A stretch of DNA of 42,171 nucleotides from assembly GCF_000272045.2 (NCBI RefSeq), contig NZ_AJYZ02000019.1:411492-453662 (forward strand). Reading direction: 5' to 3'. Of this stretch, positions 24,646 to 32,678 are shown in pieces; the stretch's first letter is position 1, and each line of letters begins with the position of its first letter. This stretch comes from Vibrio crassostreae 9ZC13 (GTDB taxonomy: Bacteria > Pseudomonadota > Gammaproteobacteria > Enterobacterales > Vibrionaceae). Position numbers and translations under genes: made by a program. Under the pieces are notes generated by a model. The model saw only the letters and a program-made list of their open reading frames with translations, did no database searches and was not told the origin of the DNA.

Positions 24646-26673
24646 TTAAACCGCGATTTCACCGCCGTCTTCTCGACGAATCACAACCGTAGATGCTCTT
24701 GGGCGGACTTTGCCTTGAGTTTGTGCGGTTGCATCTTCAGACGATGGCCAGTTTGCCGGGTGTTGAATGTTCACAAACAGTGACTTGAAATCTGGGCTGA
24801 TGGTAAAGCCAGTCACTTCACAACCGTTTGGACCCACAAAGAAGCGTTTAAGCTGTGCTTGGTTGTTTGCATCAATCACCGCACTGTTGCCGTTGTCATC
24901 CGTTAACTGAGATGGAACCACTGCCAGCATTTGGTCATTGGTGTAGCCAGTTACTTCGTCTGCGCCGTTATCTGTCTGAATCCACAAGATGCCACGAGCA
25001 TCAAACGCTAAGCCGTCAGGGCTCGCGAACTGGTTCATGTCTGTTAGACCAGAGCGGTTAATAGACTTGTCTTCCACTGCTGGTGAACCAAATACGAAGA
25101 TATCCCAATCGAACTCGCCTGCCGTTTTGCCTTCATCCCAACGGATAACATGACCGAACTTGTTGTCTACGCGAGGGTTCGCAGAGTTCGCTTCTTTACG
25201 CTTGTTGTTATTAGTCAGCGTTAGGTAAGCCGTACCCGTCATTGGGTCAACAGAGCACCATTCAGGGCGATCCATTGGCGTTGCACCAACAAGGTCGGCA
25301 GCGCCCGCTGTATTGATGATAAGCGCTGCTTGAGAGTCAAATGAATCACCTAGCTTGCCGCCGTTTGTAGTCTTGCTGCCCAACGTTAGTGGTAGCCACG
25401 TACCTGAACCGTCATCGTTGAACTTAGCCACATACAGCGTGCCTTTATCCATGTACTTGTCACCCGCACTTAGGCGATTACTCGGCTCTGCGTCACGCGG
25501 GTCCCATTTCTCTTCAGAAACGAATTTGTATAGGTATTCAAAACGAGAATCGTGACCAGAGTAGAATACGATCGGCTCGCCTTCGGTCAACTTACCAAAC
25601 GTACAGCCTTCGTGACGGAAACAACCCAGTGCAGAACGTTTCTTAGCGCGAGAGTTTGCTGTGTATGGGTCGATTTCAACAATGTAGCCGTGACCGTGTG
25701 CTTCGTTACGGTAATCGTCCATTGCTGACTCACCTGTTGGTGTTACGTCAAAGCGAGCAAATTCGTCTAGGCGTTCTTGTTTGTCACCAGAAAGCGTGTC
25801 CCAACCGTAACGTGTTTTGTCGGTAGCGATACCAATACGTTCTTGCGCTGGTGTTGTCTCGCCTTTGTTAACGAAATAACCCGGCCAGTTTTCTTCACAC
25901 GTTAGGTAAGTGCCCCATGGTGTGTAGCCATTACCACAGTTGTTCAACGTGCCACGAGCTTGGCTGCCGTCTTGTGAGAACTTGGTTTTGGTAAATTCAC
26001 TGTGTGCAACAGGACCAGACAGATCCATTACGGTCGCGCCTGTGTAGCGGCGGTTCAGAGGATCGTTATCGACCATCACCCATTGGTTGCCTTCAAGTTT
26101 TACACGAACCACACTCACGCCGTGTGCGTTGATCTCTTTACGTACTTCATCAAGGCTAGGGCGGTTGCCTTCATCGTATGTAGGACCATTAGCGTGCAGT
26201 GCTTTTTGGTCGATGTATTCGTGATTAATCACCAACAAACCGTCGTTGCTGTTGCCATTAAGCGGGAAGAAGTGCATGCCGTCGTGGTGCATGCCCAGTG
26301 AGTTTGCTTGATCTTGTGCGTTGTTGGTTCCATCTTTTAACCAAGCATTGCCTTGCTTGTTAAGTGGAGTACCCCAAGGAACCAATACTTGTGCTGTATA
26401 GCCTTTTGGCACAACGACACTGTCTGTCAATGAGCCTTTAACCGATTCGAATGCAAGTGTAGCAGTGCTTTTTTGCGGTGCGCTAGATGATGCTGTCGCC
26501 GCGTGCGCTGTGCTGTGGCCTGCTAAACCAAAAGCACCAAACGCCGTCATTGCACTGATGCCTAAACCGCCTTTGAGAACATTTCTTCTTGAAAGGTTCG
26601 CATCTAAAACTTCTTCGAAGGGTTTGTTTTTGCTCTTATTAAAACGAGTGCTATCAAATGTTTCCTTGCTCAT
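24646..26673 (-). CDS. Tat-exported PhoX-family (DUF839) phosphatase
   Basis: The 675-residue protein carries a twin-arginine signal SRRNVLKG (28-35), a hydrophobic stretch and an AHA-AT cleavage region near 58, so it is exported folded. The mature part is a PhoX/DUF839 beta-propeller, with segments such as NNCGNGYTPWGTYLTCEENWPGYF, CFRHEGCTF, DRPEWCSVDPMTGTAYLTLTNN and FASPDGLAFDARGILWIQTD. PhoX enzymes are calcium- and iron-dependent alkaline phosphatases that free phosphate from organic esters in the periplasm or outside the cell. Some DUF839 members are not proven phosphatases. A weak Pho-box-like site lies about 115 bp upstream. The gene is convergent with the LysE gene. Confidence 0.85.
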   Translation of the reverse strand: MSKETFDSTRFNKSKNKPFEEVLDANLSRRNVLKGGLGISAMTAFGAFGLAGHSTAHAATASSSAPQKSTATLAFESVKGSLTDSVVVPKGYTAQVLVPWGTPLNKQGNAWLKDGTNNAQDQANSLGMHHDGMHFFPLNGNSNDGLLVINHEYIDQKALHANGPTYDEGNRPSLDEVRKEINAHGVSVVRVKLEGNQWVMVDNDPLNRRYTGATVMDLSGPVAHSEFTKTKFSQDGSQARGTLNNCGNGYTPWGTYLTCEENWPGYFVNKGETTPAQERIGIATDKTRYGWDTLSGDKQERLDEFARFDVTPTGESAMDDYRNEAHGHGYIVEIDPYTANSRAKKRSALGCFRHEGCTFGKLTEGEPIVFYSGHDSRFEYLYKFVSEEKWDPRDAEPSNRLSAGDKYMDKGTLYVAKFNDDGSGTWLPLTLGSKTTNGGKLGDSFDSQAALIINTAGAADLVGATPMDRPEWCSVDPMTGTAYLTLTNNNKRKEANSANPRVDNKFGHVIRWDEGKTAGEFDWDIFVFGSPAVEDKSINRSGLTDMNQFASPDGLAFDARGILWIQTDNGADEVTGYTNDQMLAVVPSQLTDDNGNSAVIDANNQAQLKRFFVGPNGCEVTGFTISPDFKSLFVNIQHPANWPSSEDATAQTQGKVRPRASTVVIRREDGGEIAV

Positions 26674-26784
26674 CTTTACTGCTTCCTATTGGCTGATTTT
26701 ATTATTCGTTATTCATGACTTACCCACCTACTAACTAATTGGTTAATAAGTTGGGTCAATGTGTGACTAATCGTGAAGCAGTTA

Positions 26785-26802
26785 AGTGACAGATTTTTAT
26801 AG
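26785..26802 (-). promoter_or_regulatory. Weak Pho-box-like site upstream of the PhoX-type gene
   Basis: On the minus strand a good half-site CTGTCAC (26785-26791) is preceded by an AAAT spacer and a poor first half. It lies about 115 bp upstream of the ATG in the correct orientation for PhoB. Confidence 0.25.
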
Positions 26803-26927
26803 ATTTGATTAAGGTTTTGTTTCTGTAGCACGATTTTTGCCATTAACACCCTTGTGTAATACAAAACTCTTGGGGATTGATGTGGAACTGTGTATAAATG
26901 CTTTATCAAACGAAAAGAGAGGCAGTT

Positions 26928-27269
26928 ATGAAATTAGATAAAATCGAAAACAAAAATCGTCGCCTACGCAAAAAGCTATACCTAGGTGAATTCGCGATTC
27001 TGGGTTTTGAAGTAAGCTGCAAGACATCGATTACTGATTTTGATCAATACGATGTGTTCATTGATGAGTTCATTGATTTCATCGACAGCATCGGTCTGTG
27101 CTTTGGTGGCGGCGGCCTTGAGCTGTTTGAAGGTTTCTTATGCTCAATTGAGCGCTACCGTTCAGTAACAGAAGCAGAACAACTGCAAGTTGCTCAATGG
27201 CTTGAAGCTCGTGCTGAAGTAAGCAAAGTGGAAGTTAGCGAACTGATTGACGCAAACTACGCGTTCTAA
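26928..27269 (+). CDS. yggL: YggL-family 50S ribosome-associated protein (DUF469)
   Basis: The 113-residue product begins MKLDKIENKNRRLRKKLYLGEF, the basic N-terminus typical of YggL proteins. The acidic core FDQYDVFIDEFIDFIDSIGLCFGGGGLELFEGFL is also typical. In E. coli YggL binds the 50S ribosomal subunit, with a proposed but unclear role in assembly. The ATG at 26928 is preceded by AGAGAGGCAGTT as a ribosome binding site; a longer frame from 26898 is less likely. A strong terminator follows, after which the IS element begins. Confidence 0.87.
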   Translation: MKLDKIENKNRRLRKKLYLGEFAILGFEVSCKTSITDFDQYDVFIDEFIDFIDSIGLCFGGGGLELFEGFLCSIERYRSVTEAEQLQVAQWLEARAEVSKVEVSELIDANYAF

Positions 27270-27343
27270 TTTGATGTTGTGTTGTTAGCTCGATTGAAAG
27301 GCCAAATACGGCTTAGGAAAGAGTAACAACAGTACGCTAGAAT

Positions 27344-27377
27344 AAAGGCCGAATCGTTAAATCGATTCGGCCTTTTT
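27344..27377 (+). terminator. Terminator of yggL
   Basis: A perfect 13-bp stem (27344-27356 with 27363-27375), a 6-nt loop and a T-run lie 75 bp after the yggL stop. Confidence 0.87.
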
Positions 27378-27466
27378 GCGTTTTATTCGTTCCATTTCTA
27401 TTCTTTATCTTCTTTTCTATCCCTTCTGACGTAAATGATAAATTGATATTTTTCGATTAAATATTA

Positions 27467-28349
27467 GGGCGTGTTGATCTTTGCTGTACATTTCGCGTTC
27501 AACAATACATCGGTAGCCACATTAACATGAATGCCAGCGATAACATGCTGGCATAATTCCTTTCTAGCTTGTCATATCTACTTGAAATAGCTCGATAATG
27601 CTTAATTCTCCCAAAGGCATTTTCGACCAAGTGACGATACTTGTATAAACACCAATCCATACTGTCTTTGTCTATATCTTGTCCGTAATTGCGTTTAGCA
27701 ATTACCGTTTCTCCGCCACGTTCCTTAACAAAAGTACGGAAAGGTTCGCTGTCATATCCTTTATCACAAACGATGGTATTAACTTCATCGAGTTGCTCAA
27801 CTAAGCTTTCGGCATGCACTATATCGTGGCGTTGTCCCTCTGATAAATCAAAGCAAATCGGCAGGCCACCACTATCTACGGCTAAGTGAATTTTGGTTGA
27901 GTTGCCCCCGCGACTTTTTCCTATTTGCTCTGAACTTTCAGTAGCTGCACCTGTACTATGCTGATGTGCTCTAACTATAGAGCCATCAAGAAATACCCAT
28001 TCAAAATCAGCCATGTTAGATAAACTTTTGAAAAGATTATCTAAAATCCCTTTCTTTGACCAAAGATTAAATCGTCTGTAAACGGTACTCCACTCTCCGA
28101 ACTCAGAGGGTAGATCTCGCCAAGGAATACCTGTTCTCATTCGATAAAGTATTCCTTCAAATGTCATTCGATGTTCAGTTTTATCGTAAATACGACCTGT
28201 ACTTTTCATAACTTGGAGTAGCAGTTCCCAGCGAATATCAGTTAGCATTGTTCTTGGCATGGTATTGGTTATGGTTTTACTTTTGGCGAAGCAAATTATA
28301 ACTCTTTACCATGCTGTTCAAAAAACACTCACGAAAGATCAACACGCCC
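27467..28349 (-). mobile_element. IS5-family insertion sequence, complete
   Basis: The 883-bp element has perfect 16-bp terminal inverted repeats beginning GGGCGTGTTGATCTTT (27467-27482 and the complement at 28334-28349) and one transposase gene reading leftward. Flanking TA dinucleotides (27465-27466 and 28350-28351) may be the target duplication; because the neighbouring bases are palindromic the exact ends could shift by one to three bases. Length and single-ORF structure fit the IS427-like group of IS5. The right end abuts a kinase fragment whose 5' part is missing. Confidence 0.9.
27499..28260 (-). CDS. IS5-family DDE transposase
   Basis: The 253-residue transposase is intact, with an N-terminal DUF4096-like DNA-binding region (RMTFEGILYRMRTGIPWRDLP, FGEWSTVYRRFNLWSKKG) and an RNase H-like catalytic domain. 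Catalytic residues are Asp92 (FLDGS), Asp166 (CDKGYDS) and Glu213. Glu213 lies in the signature YRHLVENAFGRIKHYR, which has the R-x3-E-x6-K spacing of the family. It cuts and joins the 16-bp inverted repeats. The ATG lies about 90 bp inside the right end. No frameshift or stop is seen, so the element may still be active. Confidence 0.93.
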   Translation of the reverse strand: MPRTMLTDIRWELLLQVMKSTGRIYDKTEHRMTFEGILYRMRTGIPWRDLPSEFGEWSTVYRRFNLWSKKGILDNLFKSLSNMADFEWVFLDGSIVRAHQHSTGAATESSEQIGKSRGGNSTKIHLAVDSGGLPICFDLSEGQRHDIVHAESLVEQLDEVNTIVCDKGYDSEPFRTFVKERGGETVIAKRNYGQDIDKDSMDWCLYKYRHLVENAFGRIKHYRAISSRYDKLERNYASMLSLAFMLMWLPMYC

Positions 28350-29106
28350 TAACAAGTTGCAACAACAAGCAGAGCAAGATTTTCGATTGGACCCGAACTT
28401 CATTCATCAAGTACCAGAATTGGTGCCGATTGCACGCTCGTATCAGTTGATGGCGAAGCACATTCAACAGCAATTTTTGCAACTTGAATATCAGTCGTCA
28501 CATCGAAGACAAAGCTTATTACAGCTCAGTCATGATTTGAAAACGCCATTGTCGAGTGTATTGGGGTATCTAGAAACTTGGAGGATTCAAAACCCACATT
28601 CGGAACCACTCATAGATGTGGCATATCGCAATGGCAACAAGTTATCTGAACAGCTCCATTCGCTGTTAGATAGCGCCAAGAATGATAACCCGGTACCCAC
28701 ATATCAATACGCTTCAATCGATTTCAATGGGCTGATGAGCGAATGCTTAGAAACGATACAAAGCCAATATCGCCATAAAAATGTTGAGTTGAACATTAAT
28801 ATGCCTATTGGAATCAAGGCTGTGGGTGACAGTGATCTGCTTGAGAGGTTGATTTTGAATCTGTTAGATAATGCATTGAGGCATAGCCCAAGTGGCACTG
28901 TGGTGTCGTTAGATGTTGGTTTTGAAGCGGATTCCAAACGGGTGAAGGTGGTGATTCATAATGAGGTTGAACTGGAAGCGCCGAATGGTTCTTTGGGAAT
29001 AGGAACCAAGATCGCGCAGTCGATACTGATGTTGCATCACAGTGTGCTAGAAACAACAAAGGCAGAGAACTCCTTTCAGCAAAGCTTTTACTTGCCTTCG
29101 GTATAG
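28350..29106 (+). pseudogene. Sensor histidine kinase, 5'-truncated at the IS element
   Basis: About 250 codons remain of a two-component sensor. What is left is the end of a HAMP-like linker (about 20-50), the dimerisation/phosphoacceptor domain with LSHDLKTPLSSVLGYLE, and an ATPase domain with the N box LLDNALRHSP and a reduced G box NGSLGIGTKIAQ. The membrane segments, periplasmic sensor domain and any partner response regulator are absent. The reading frame is open leftward through the IS right end, and the only near starts are TTG codons without a ribosome binding site. The sequence left of the IS holds no matching 5' part, which suggests loss by an IS-adjacent deletion. A soluble kinase core could be made from a promoter in the IS, but I consider it nonfunctional. 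Confidence 0.78.
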
Positions 29107-29155
29107 CTCTATCTGCCTTCGATTTAGCTTGATGTGTACTTACGTAGAAGTAACG

Positions 29156-29620
29156 TTAAGCGTCTTTTCTGTCTTCGTTACCTTCGTTCACTTTCGCGTA
29201 GAAGTGAAGCAGCTCGGTTAATTCTTTAACCCAGCCAAACGCATCTTTAGGTGCGTTCTTTAAGATCTTTTCTACTTTCTCACAGTGCACTTCGATTGCG
29301 ATTGCTTCTTCAAGGTTGAAAGAAATTGAGTAGAAGTGCCAAAGCAGTAGGCGAGTCATTCGCTCGATGTTCTGTTGCGAGTTATCCGACTCTGAGAAGG
29401 CGAGGTTCACTTCACCAAGCGCGATAGCGGTCATTCGAAGCATTGCGTCAAATTTTGCTGATTGCATGCGCTCTTCGCTGGTGACTTCTTCTTGCTCGAA
29501 CGTAAACAATTCTGTCATTGCATCTTCAGGAACAAGGCGATGAATCATTCTTAAACTAAATTCTTCTAGTTCATGGCGAGGCATGGTGATTAAGCAATTT
29601 AAGGTGTAGTCGCGTTGCAT
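29156..29620 (-). CDS. Conserved hypothetical cytoplasmic protein
   Basis: From the ATG at 29620 (AGAGAA five bases upstream) the product is 154 residues, acidic and predicted almost all helical, without signal peptide or membrane segment. Segments such as MPRHELEEFSLRMIHRLVPEDAM, FDAMLRMTAIALGEVNLAF and MTRLLLWHFYSISFNLEEAIAIE suggest a helical bundle. I do not recognise a named family. It is convergent with the truncated kinase, about 50 bp away, and stands alone, with a perfect hairpin upstream between it and the EamA gene. Confidence 0.65.
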   Translation of the reverse strand: MQRDYTLNCLITMPRHELEEFSLRMIHRLVPEDAMTELFTFEQEEVTSEERMQSAKFDAMLRMTAIALGEVNLAFSESDNSQQNIERMTRLLLWHFYSISFNLEEAIAIEVHCEKVEKILKNAPKDAFGWVKELTELLHFYAKVNEGNEDRKDA

Positions 29621-29691
29621 GGTGTTCTCTTGGATCTGCAAAAAGGTCGGACAGTTTAATGGAGAAGCGAGTTTAGAAAAAGCAGATTTTA

Positions 29692-29717
29692 GATAAGCCT
29701 GCGTTGGCAGGCTTATC
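29692..29717. other. Perfect 11-bp stem, 4-nt loop hairpin
   Basis: GATAAGCCTGC (29692-29702), loop GTTG, and its exact complement (29707-29717) lie 60 bp past the EamA stop on the minus strand. The downstream T-content on minus is weak (TAAAATCTGCTTTTTC), so it is either a poor terminator for the EamA gene or another structured element. Confidence 0.5.
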
Positions 29718-29778
29718 AGTGTACTACAAGCCCTAAAATCGATGCTTAGGGGAACTGTATTTAGGTTTGAACGCAGTA

Positions 29779-30738
29779 TCAGGCTTTGCTATGGCTTGGC
29801 GGTTGGTACTGCATCGACTGGTCGTTTCTCATGAATATGTTGCTCGCGACCAAACTGCCGATGCAAATAGAACCAAGGGCGAGCCAAGTCATCGCATCAG
29901 GAATCTCGTTGAATAGTGGGATCGCCAACAAGGTCGCCACTGCGGGTGTTGCACTGCCAAAAGCGGCAGAGCGTTCAGCCCCTAAGGTATTAACCGCATA
30001 AAGGTAAGTGAACGCAGCGATTAAACCCGCCCCAACGCCTTGCACTGTTGAATGAACGGCAAGCTCCGTGAAGGGCCAATTAGCGATTGGTGTGTCCATT
30101 AGGTGGCTTGGGAGGGTTCCAGTCAGGATTAGGACGAGTAAAAGCAAAGTAGAACAGAGAGAAATAAAACCGGCACTGACTAACGCATTAAGATTAGCGA
30201 CACGGGCTGAGATGGTGAACATCGCCCACATTAAGCTTCCGCATAAAAACAACAAATGACCTTTGGTGTATTCGAAGTTGAAGCTGCTTAAGCTACTCCC
30301 TAAAAACAACAGTATGCCGAGCAAAACCAAACCTAAACCAACAACACGATGTCGGCTGAGTGGCTGCTTAAAAAAGAGTACCGCAATTCCTGTAACGAAC
30401 AGAGGAAGCGTGCCCGGAACAAGAGCACTGCCATGAGATACCGGAACAAACTGCATGGCCGTTCCGGCAACAAGCAGATAAGGTAATCCGCTACCTACGA
30501 ACATACCCGTTAGATACCGTTTAGGGACGACGGCAATTGCGCTGCGTGCTTTCCACATCAAAGGCAATAACACCAAAGCCGGTATGAGAAATCTTGTGAG
30601 GGCGATATCTGCAGGTGTTAAATCTGAATTTGCGCCGCCTTTAAGAGACAGGAAAAAGCTCGCCCAAATGAGTAGGGTGACAGTAATAGATAAGTAGCCA
30701 AGATTCATAATATTGAAGGAGAGTGGGTGATGACTCAT
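29779..30738 (-). CDS. EamA-family (DMT superfamily) transporter
   Basis: The 319-residue inner-membrane protein has about ten helices arranged as two EamA repeats; the second starts near GHLLFLCGSLMWAMFTISARVA. Members export amino acids or small metabolites. Divergent pairing with an Lrp/AsnC regulator 119 bp away suggests that the regulator controls this exporter in response to an amino acid, a common arrangement. Neither the ATG at 30738 nor the one at 30708 (MNLGYLS) has a clear ribosome binding site; I kept the longer frame. The substrate is unknown. Confidence 0.85.
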   Translation of the reverse strand: MSHHPLSFNIMNLGYLSITVTLLIWASFFLSLKGGANSDLTPADIALTRFLIPALVLLPLMWKARSAIAVVPKRYLTGMFVGSGLPYLLVAGTAMQFVPVSHGSALVPGTLPLFVTGIAVLFFKQPLSRHRVVGLGLVLLGILLFLGSSLSSFNFEYTKGHLLFLCGSLMWAMFTISARVANLNALVSAGFISLCSTLLLLVLILTGTLPSHLMDTPIANWPFTELAVHSTVQGVGAGLIAAFTYLYAVNTLGAERSAAFGSATPAVATLLAIPLFNEIPDAMTWLALGSICIGSLVASNIFMRNDQSMQYQPPSHSKA

Positions 30739-30857
30739 TATGGAACAGTTGTTGTGCCACAGGTTGGCAAGTTTTGGCCTAACTTGAACTATCGTTGATG
30801 ATTTCTGCTAATATTCACCAAATAATTAACGGATTTAACTAATGTTTGGCATTTACT

Positions 30858-31316
30858 ATGGATAGAATTGATAGACATCTTCTCGAACTGCTACAAAAAG
30901 ATGGCAGGTTAACCACGGCTGAACTTGCTGATGAAGTGGGTTTATCACCTTCGCCTTGTGCAAGACGAGTCAAAAGGCTAGAAGAAAAGGGCATTATTGA
31001 CGGTTATCGTGTGAGCTTGTCACGAGAACAAGTCGGCATCGCAATGAGTGTGTTTGTTGAGGTGAGCCTAAACAACCACCAAGAAGTGTCGATAGATAAG
31101 TTTGAGGCGGCTGTTGTAGAGATGGAAGAGGTGATCAGTTGCCACGTTGTATCTGGGGCTTATGACTATTTGCTAGAAGTGGTTAGCCCGAACTTGATGG
31201 CCTACGAGGCATTTACAAGAAAACTTCAAAGGCTCTCTAACGTGAAAGATATTCATACCCACCTTGCGATAAGACAAGTAAAAGGCAATGCACCACTGCC
31301 AATTTATACCGATTAA
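30858..31316 (+). CDS. Lrp/AsnC-family transcriptional regulator
   Basis: The ATG at 30858 gives 152 residues starting MDRIDRHLLELLQKDGRLT, the usual N-terminus of the family; an upstream TTG adds four residues. A helix-turn-helix (about 20-45, ELADEVGLSPSPCARRVKRLEEKG) is followed by an AsnC-type ligand-binding and oligomerisation domain with SCHVVSGAYDYLLEVVSPN. It should bind an amino acid and regulate the divergent EamA transporter, by position. No clear ribosome binding site is visible. The operator is not obvious in the 119-bp gap. Confidence 0.88.
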   Translation: MDRIDRHLLELLQKDGRLTTAELADEVGLSPSPCARRVKRLEEKGIIDGYRVSLSREQVGIAMSVFVEVSLNNHQEVSIDKFEAAVVEMEEVISCHVVSGAYDYLLEVVSPNLMAYEAFTRKLQRLSNVKDIHTHLAIRQVKGNAPLPIYTD

Positions 31317-31433
31317 GCCAAACTCTGAGCAGTAACACGAAGGCAGAATGAGCTGAAAACGAAATGGTTTACTCCTGAAGTAGAAGCGCGGTCAATATCA
31401 AAAATCATCCATTAAGTGTCAGGCTTCAGGCAA

Positions 31434-31466
31434 TAAAAAACGGAGCACCTCGTGAAAGGTACTCCG
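31434..31466 (-). terminator. Terminator of the 80-residue hypothetical gene
   Basis: On the minus strand CGGAGTACCT pairs with AGGTGCTCCG, with one G-U pair, and ends in a run of T, 20 bp after the stop. The plus-strand side lacks a T-run. Confidence 0.72.
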
Positions 31467-31485
31467 TATATGATAGGTGCAAAAC

Positions 31486-31728
31486 TTAGTGATACTTAAA
31501 GTTAGAGATTGAACAATCCCCAGTTTGTGCATTAATTCTGAATGAAAAAGCATGTGAATGATAATCCACGCCGTCATTCCAAATTGTCTCTCCAAATATC
31601 TTACATAGCTCTAGCTCACTTACTGAACCGAACTCTTCCATGTGTTTAGCTACAGATAAAAGTTTACCTCTTATCTCTGCAGTCCATTCCGTGTTACTCA
31701 AGCAGTTGAAAGCCATAGTCTTTTGCAT
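31486..31728 (-). CDS. Small hypothetical protein
   Basis: An 80-residue, soluble, mildly acidic protein with no signal or membrane segment. It has AGGT before the ATG and its own terminator, both favouring a real gene. A predicted helical first half (TEWTAEIRGKLLSVAKHMEEFGSVSELELCKIFGE) is followed by a beta-rich end (YHSHAFSFRINAQTGDCSISNFKYH). I do not recognise the family. It lies alone in a stretch with several other unassigned genes. Confidence 0.6.
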   Translation of the reverse strand: MQKTMAFNCLSNTEWTAEIRGKLLSVAKHMEEFGSVSELELCKIFGETIWNDGVDYHSHAFSFRINAQTGDCSISNFKYH

Positions 31729-31997
31729 ATTACCTAGCCAAAATGTTTCTTGTTATTAAGTTATATGAAGATTCATGATAACAATTTTCTGGCGTTTGTA
31801 AATCTATTTTGTGATGGATATCTCACATACTCGCTTGCATTGGTCGGAAATTGAACTTCATTGTTGATAGATAGCACATTACTTTTACAACCTATTGATA
31901 AAGCTTTGATTAACGAGTTCTTAGAATATTATGAATGGGATTGAGCATATTTATCGGAAAAGTCCAGTCGAACGAGTGAGAGAATCTAATGGTGATT

Positions 31998-32573
31998 TCA
32001 GTTTGACGCATCGTTTACTGGTTGGTTTATGTGGCGCGCTTCATCAATCATCGTCGCTTCTCTGCGGTATTTTGAAGACAGCTGACGGAATTTTTCACTG
32101 AGTGTATGGAGATCTCGGGAGAGTGATTGTGAGCTTTGTACGTGCACCTTTGCGCTTTCTGCCTGGCGCGGGAGTTTTGCTTTGGTGCAGTGTTTGGCGA
32201 CGGCTTGCCATGAATACACTAGAGAGTCAGCGCCTTCAAGTTCACTAGACACAACATACGCCTGTTGCAACAAAACCTCAGAGACGTCATACGCAGTATT
32301 CATATGACTATTGAGCTGCACATTAAACCTTTCTTCGTACTTTGCCCAAAGCTCAATGATCTGCTTTTCATTAAAGTGTTTAGATAACAATGTCTGTGAC
32401 TCATAGGTTGAGAGAACTTGGTTGAACTCTTTGGTGTACTGATTATAGCGACCTTCAAAAGAGAGCTGCCGATCCAACAGTGTTTGCCAGTTTTCACGGT
32501 CACAATGATTCGCTAGAGCGACATTGGCACTCAAAGTCATGCTTACAATGATAACCTTCCCCCAAAAACTCAT
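31998..32573 (-). CDS. Hypothetical periplasmic helical protein
   Basis: The 191-residue product has a signal peptide cleaved near ALA-NHC (about residue 22) and two cysteines (near 24 and 129) that could pair in the periplasm. The rest is helical and rich in Gln, Ser and charged residues, for example LLDRQLSFEGRYNQYTKEFNQVLSTYE and SQSLSRDLHTLSEKFRQLSSKYRREA. AGAGGAAA precedes the ATG. I do not recognise a family, and no function can be given. Confidence 0.68.
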   Translation of the reverse strand: MSFWGKVIIVSMTLSANVALANHCDRENWQTLLDRQLSFEGRYNQYTKEFNQVLSTYESQTLLSKHFNEKQIIELWAKYEERFNVQLNSHMNTAYDVSEVLLQQAYVVSSELEGADSLVYSWQAVAKHCTKAKLPRQAESAKVHVQSSQSLSRDLHTLSEKFRQLSSKYRREATMIDEARHINQPVNDASN

Positions 32574-32678
32574 GACTTTCCTCTACTTACCGTGCGCTCT
32601 ATTGAGAGTATAGATGAGCAGCAGCATGAGTTGATGTACACTTGAGACATACCTATAACGGAAGAGCTGGTGGATTTG

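Noticed and set aside
28259..28450. 63-codon plus-strand frame spanning the IS right end
   Set aside because: It is in a different frame from the kinase remnant and crosses the IS boundary with no start signal.
31810..31827. TGTGA and TCACA half-sites taken as a CRP box
   Set aside because: The spacer is 8 bp; CRP needs 6. The symmetry may be chance.
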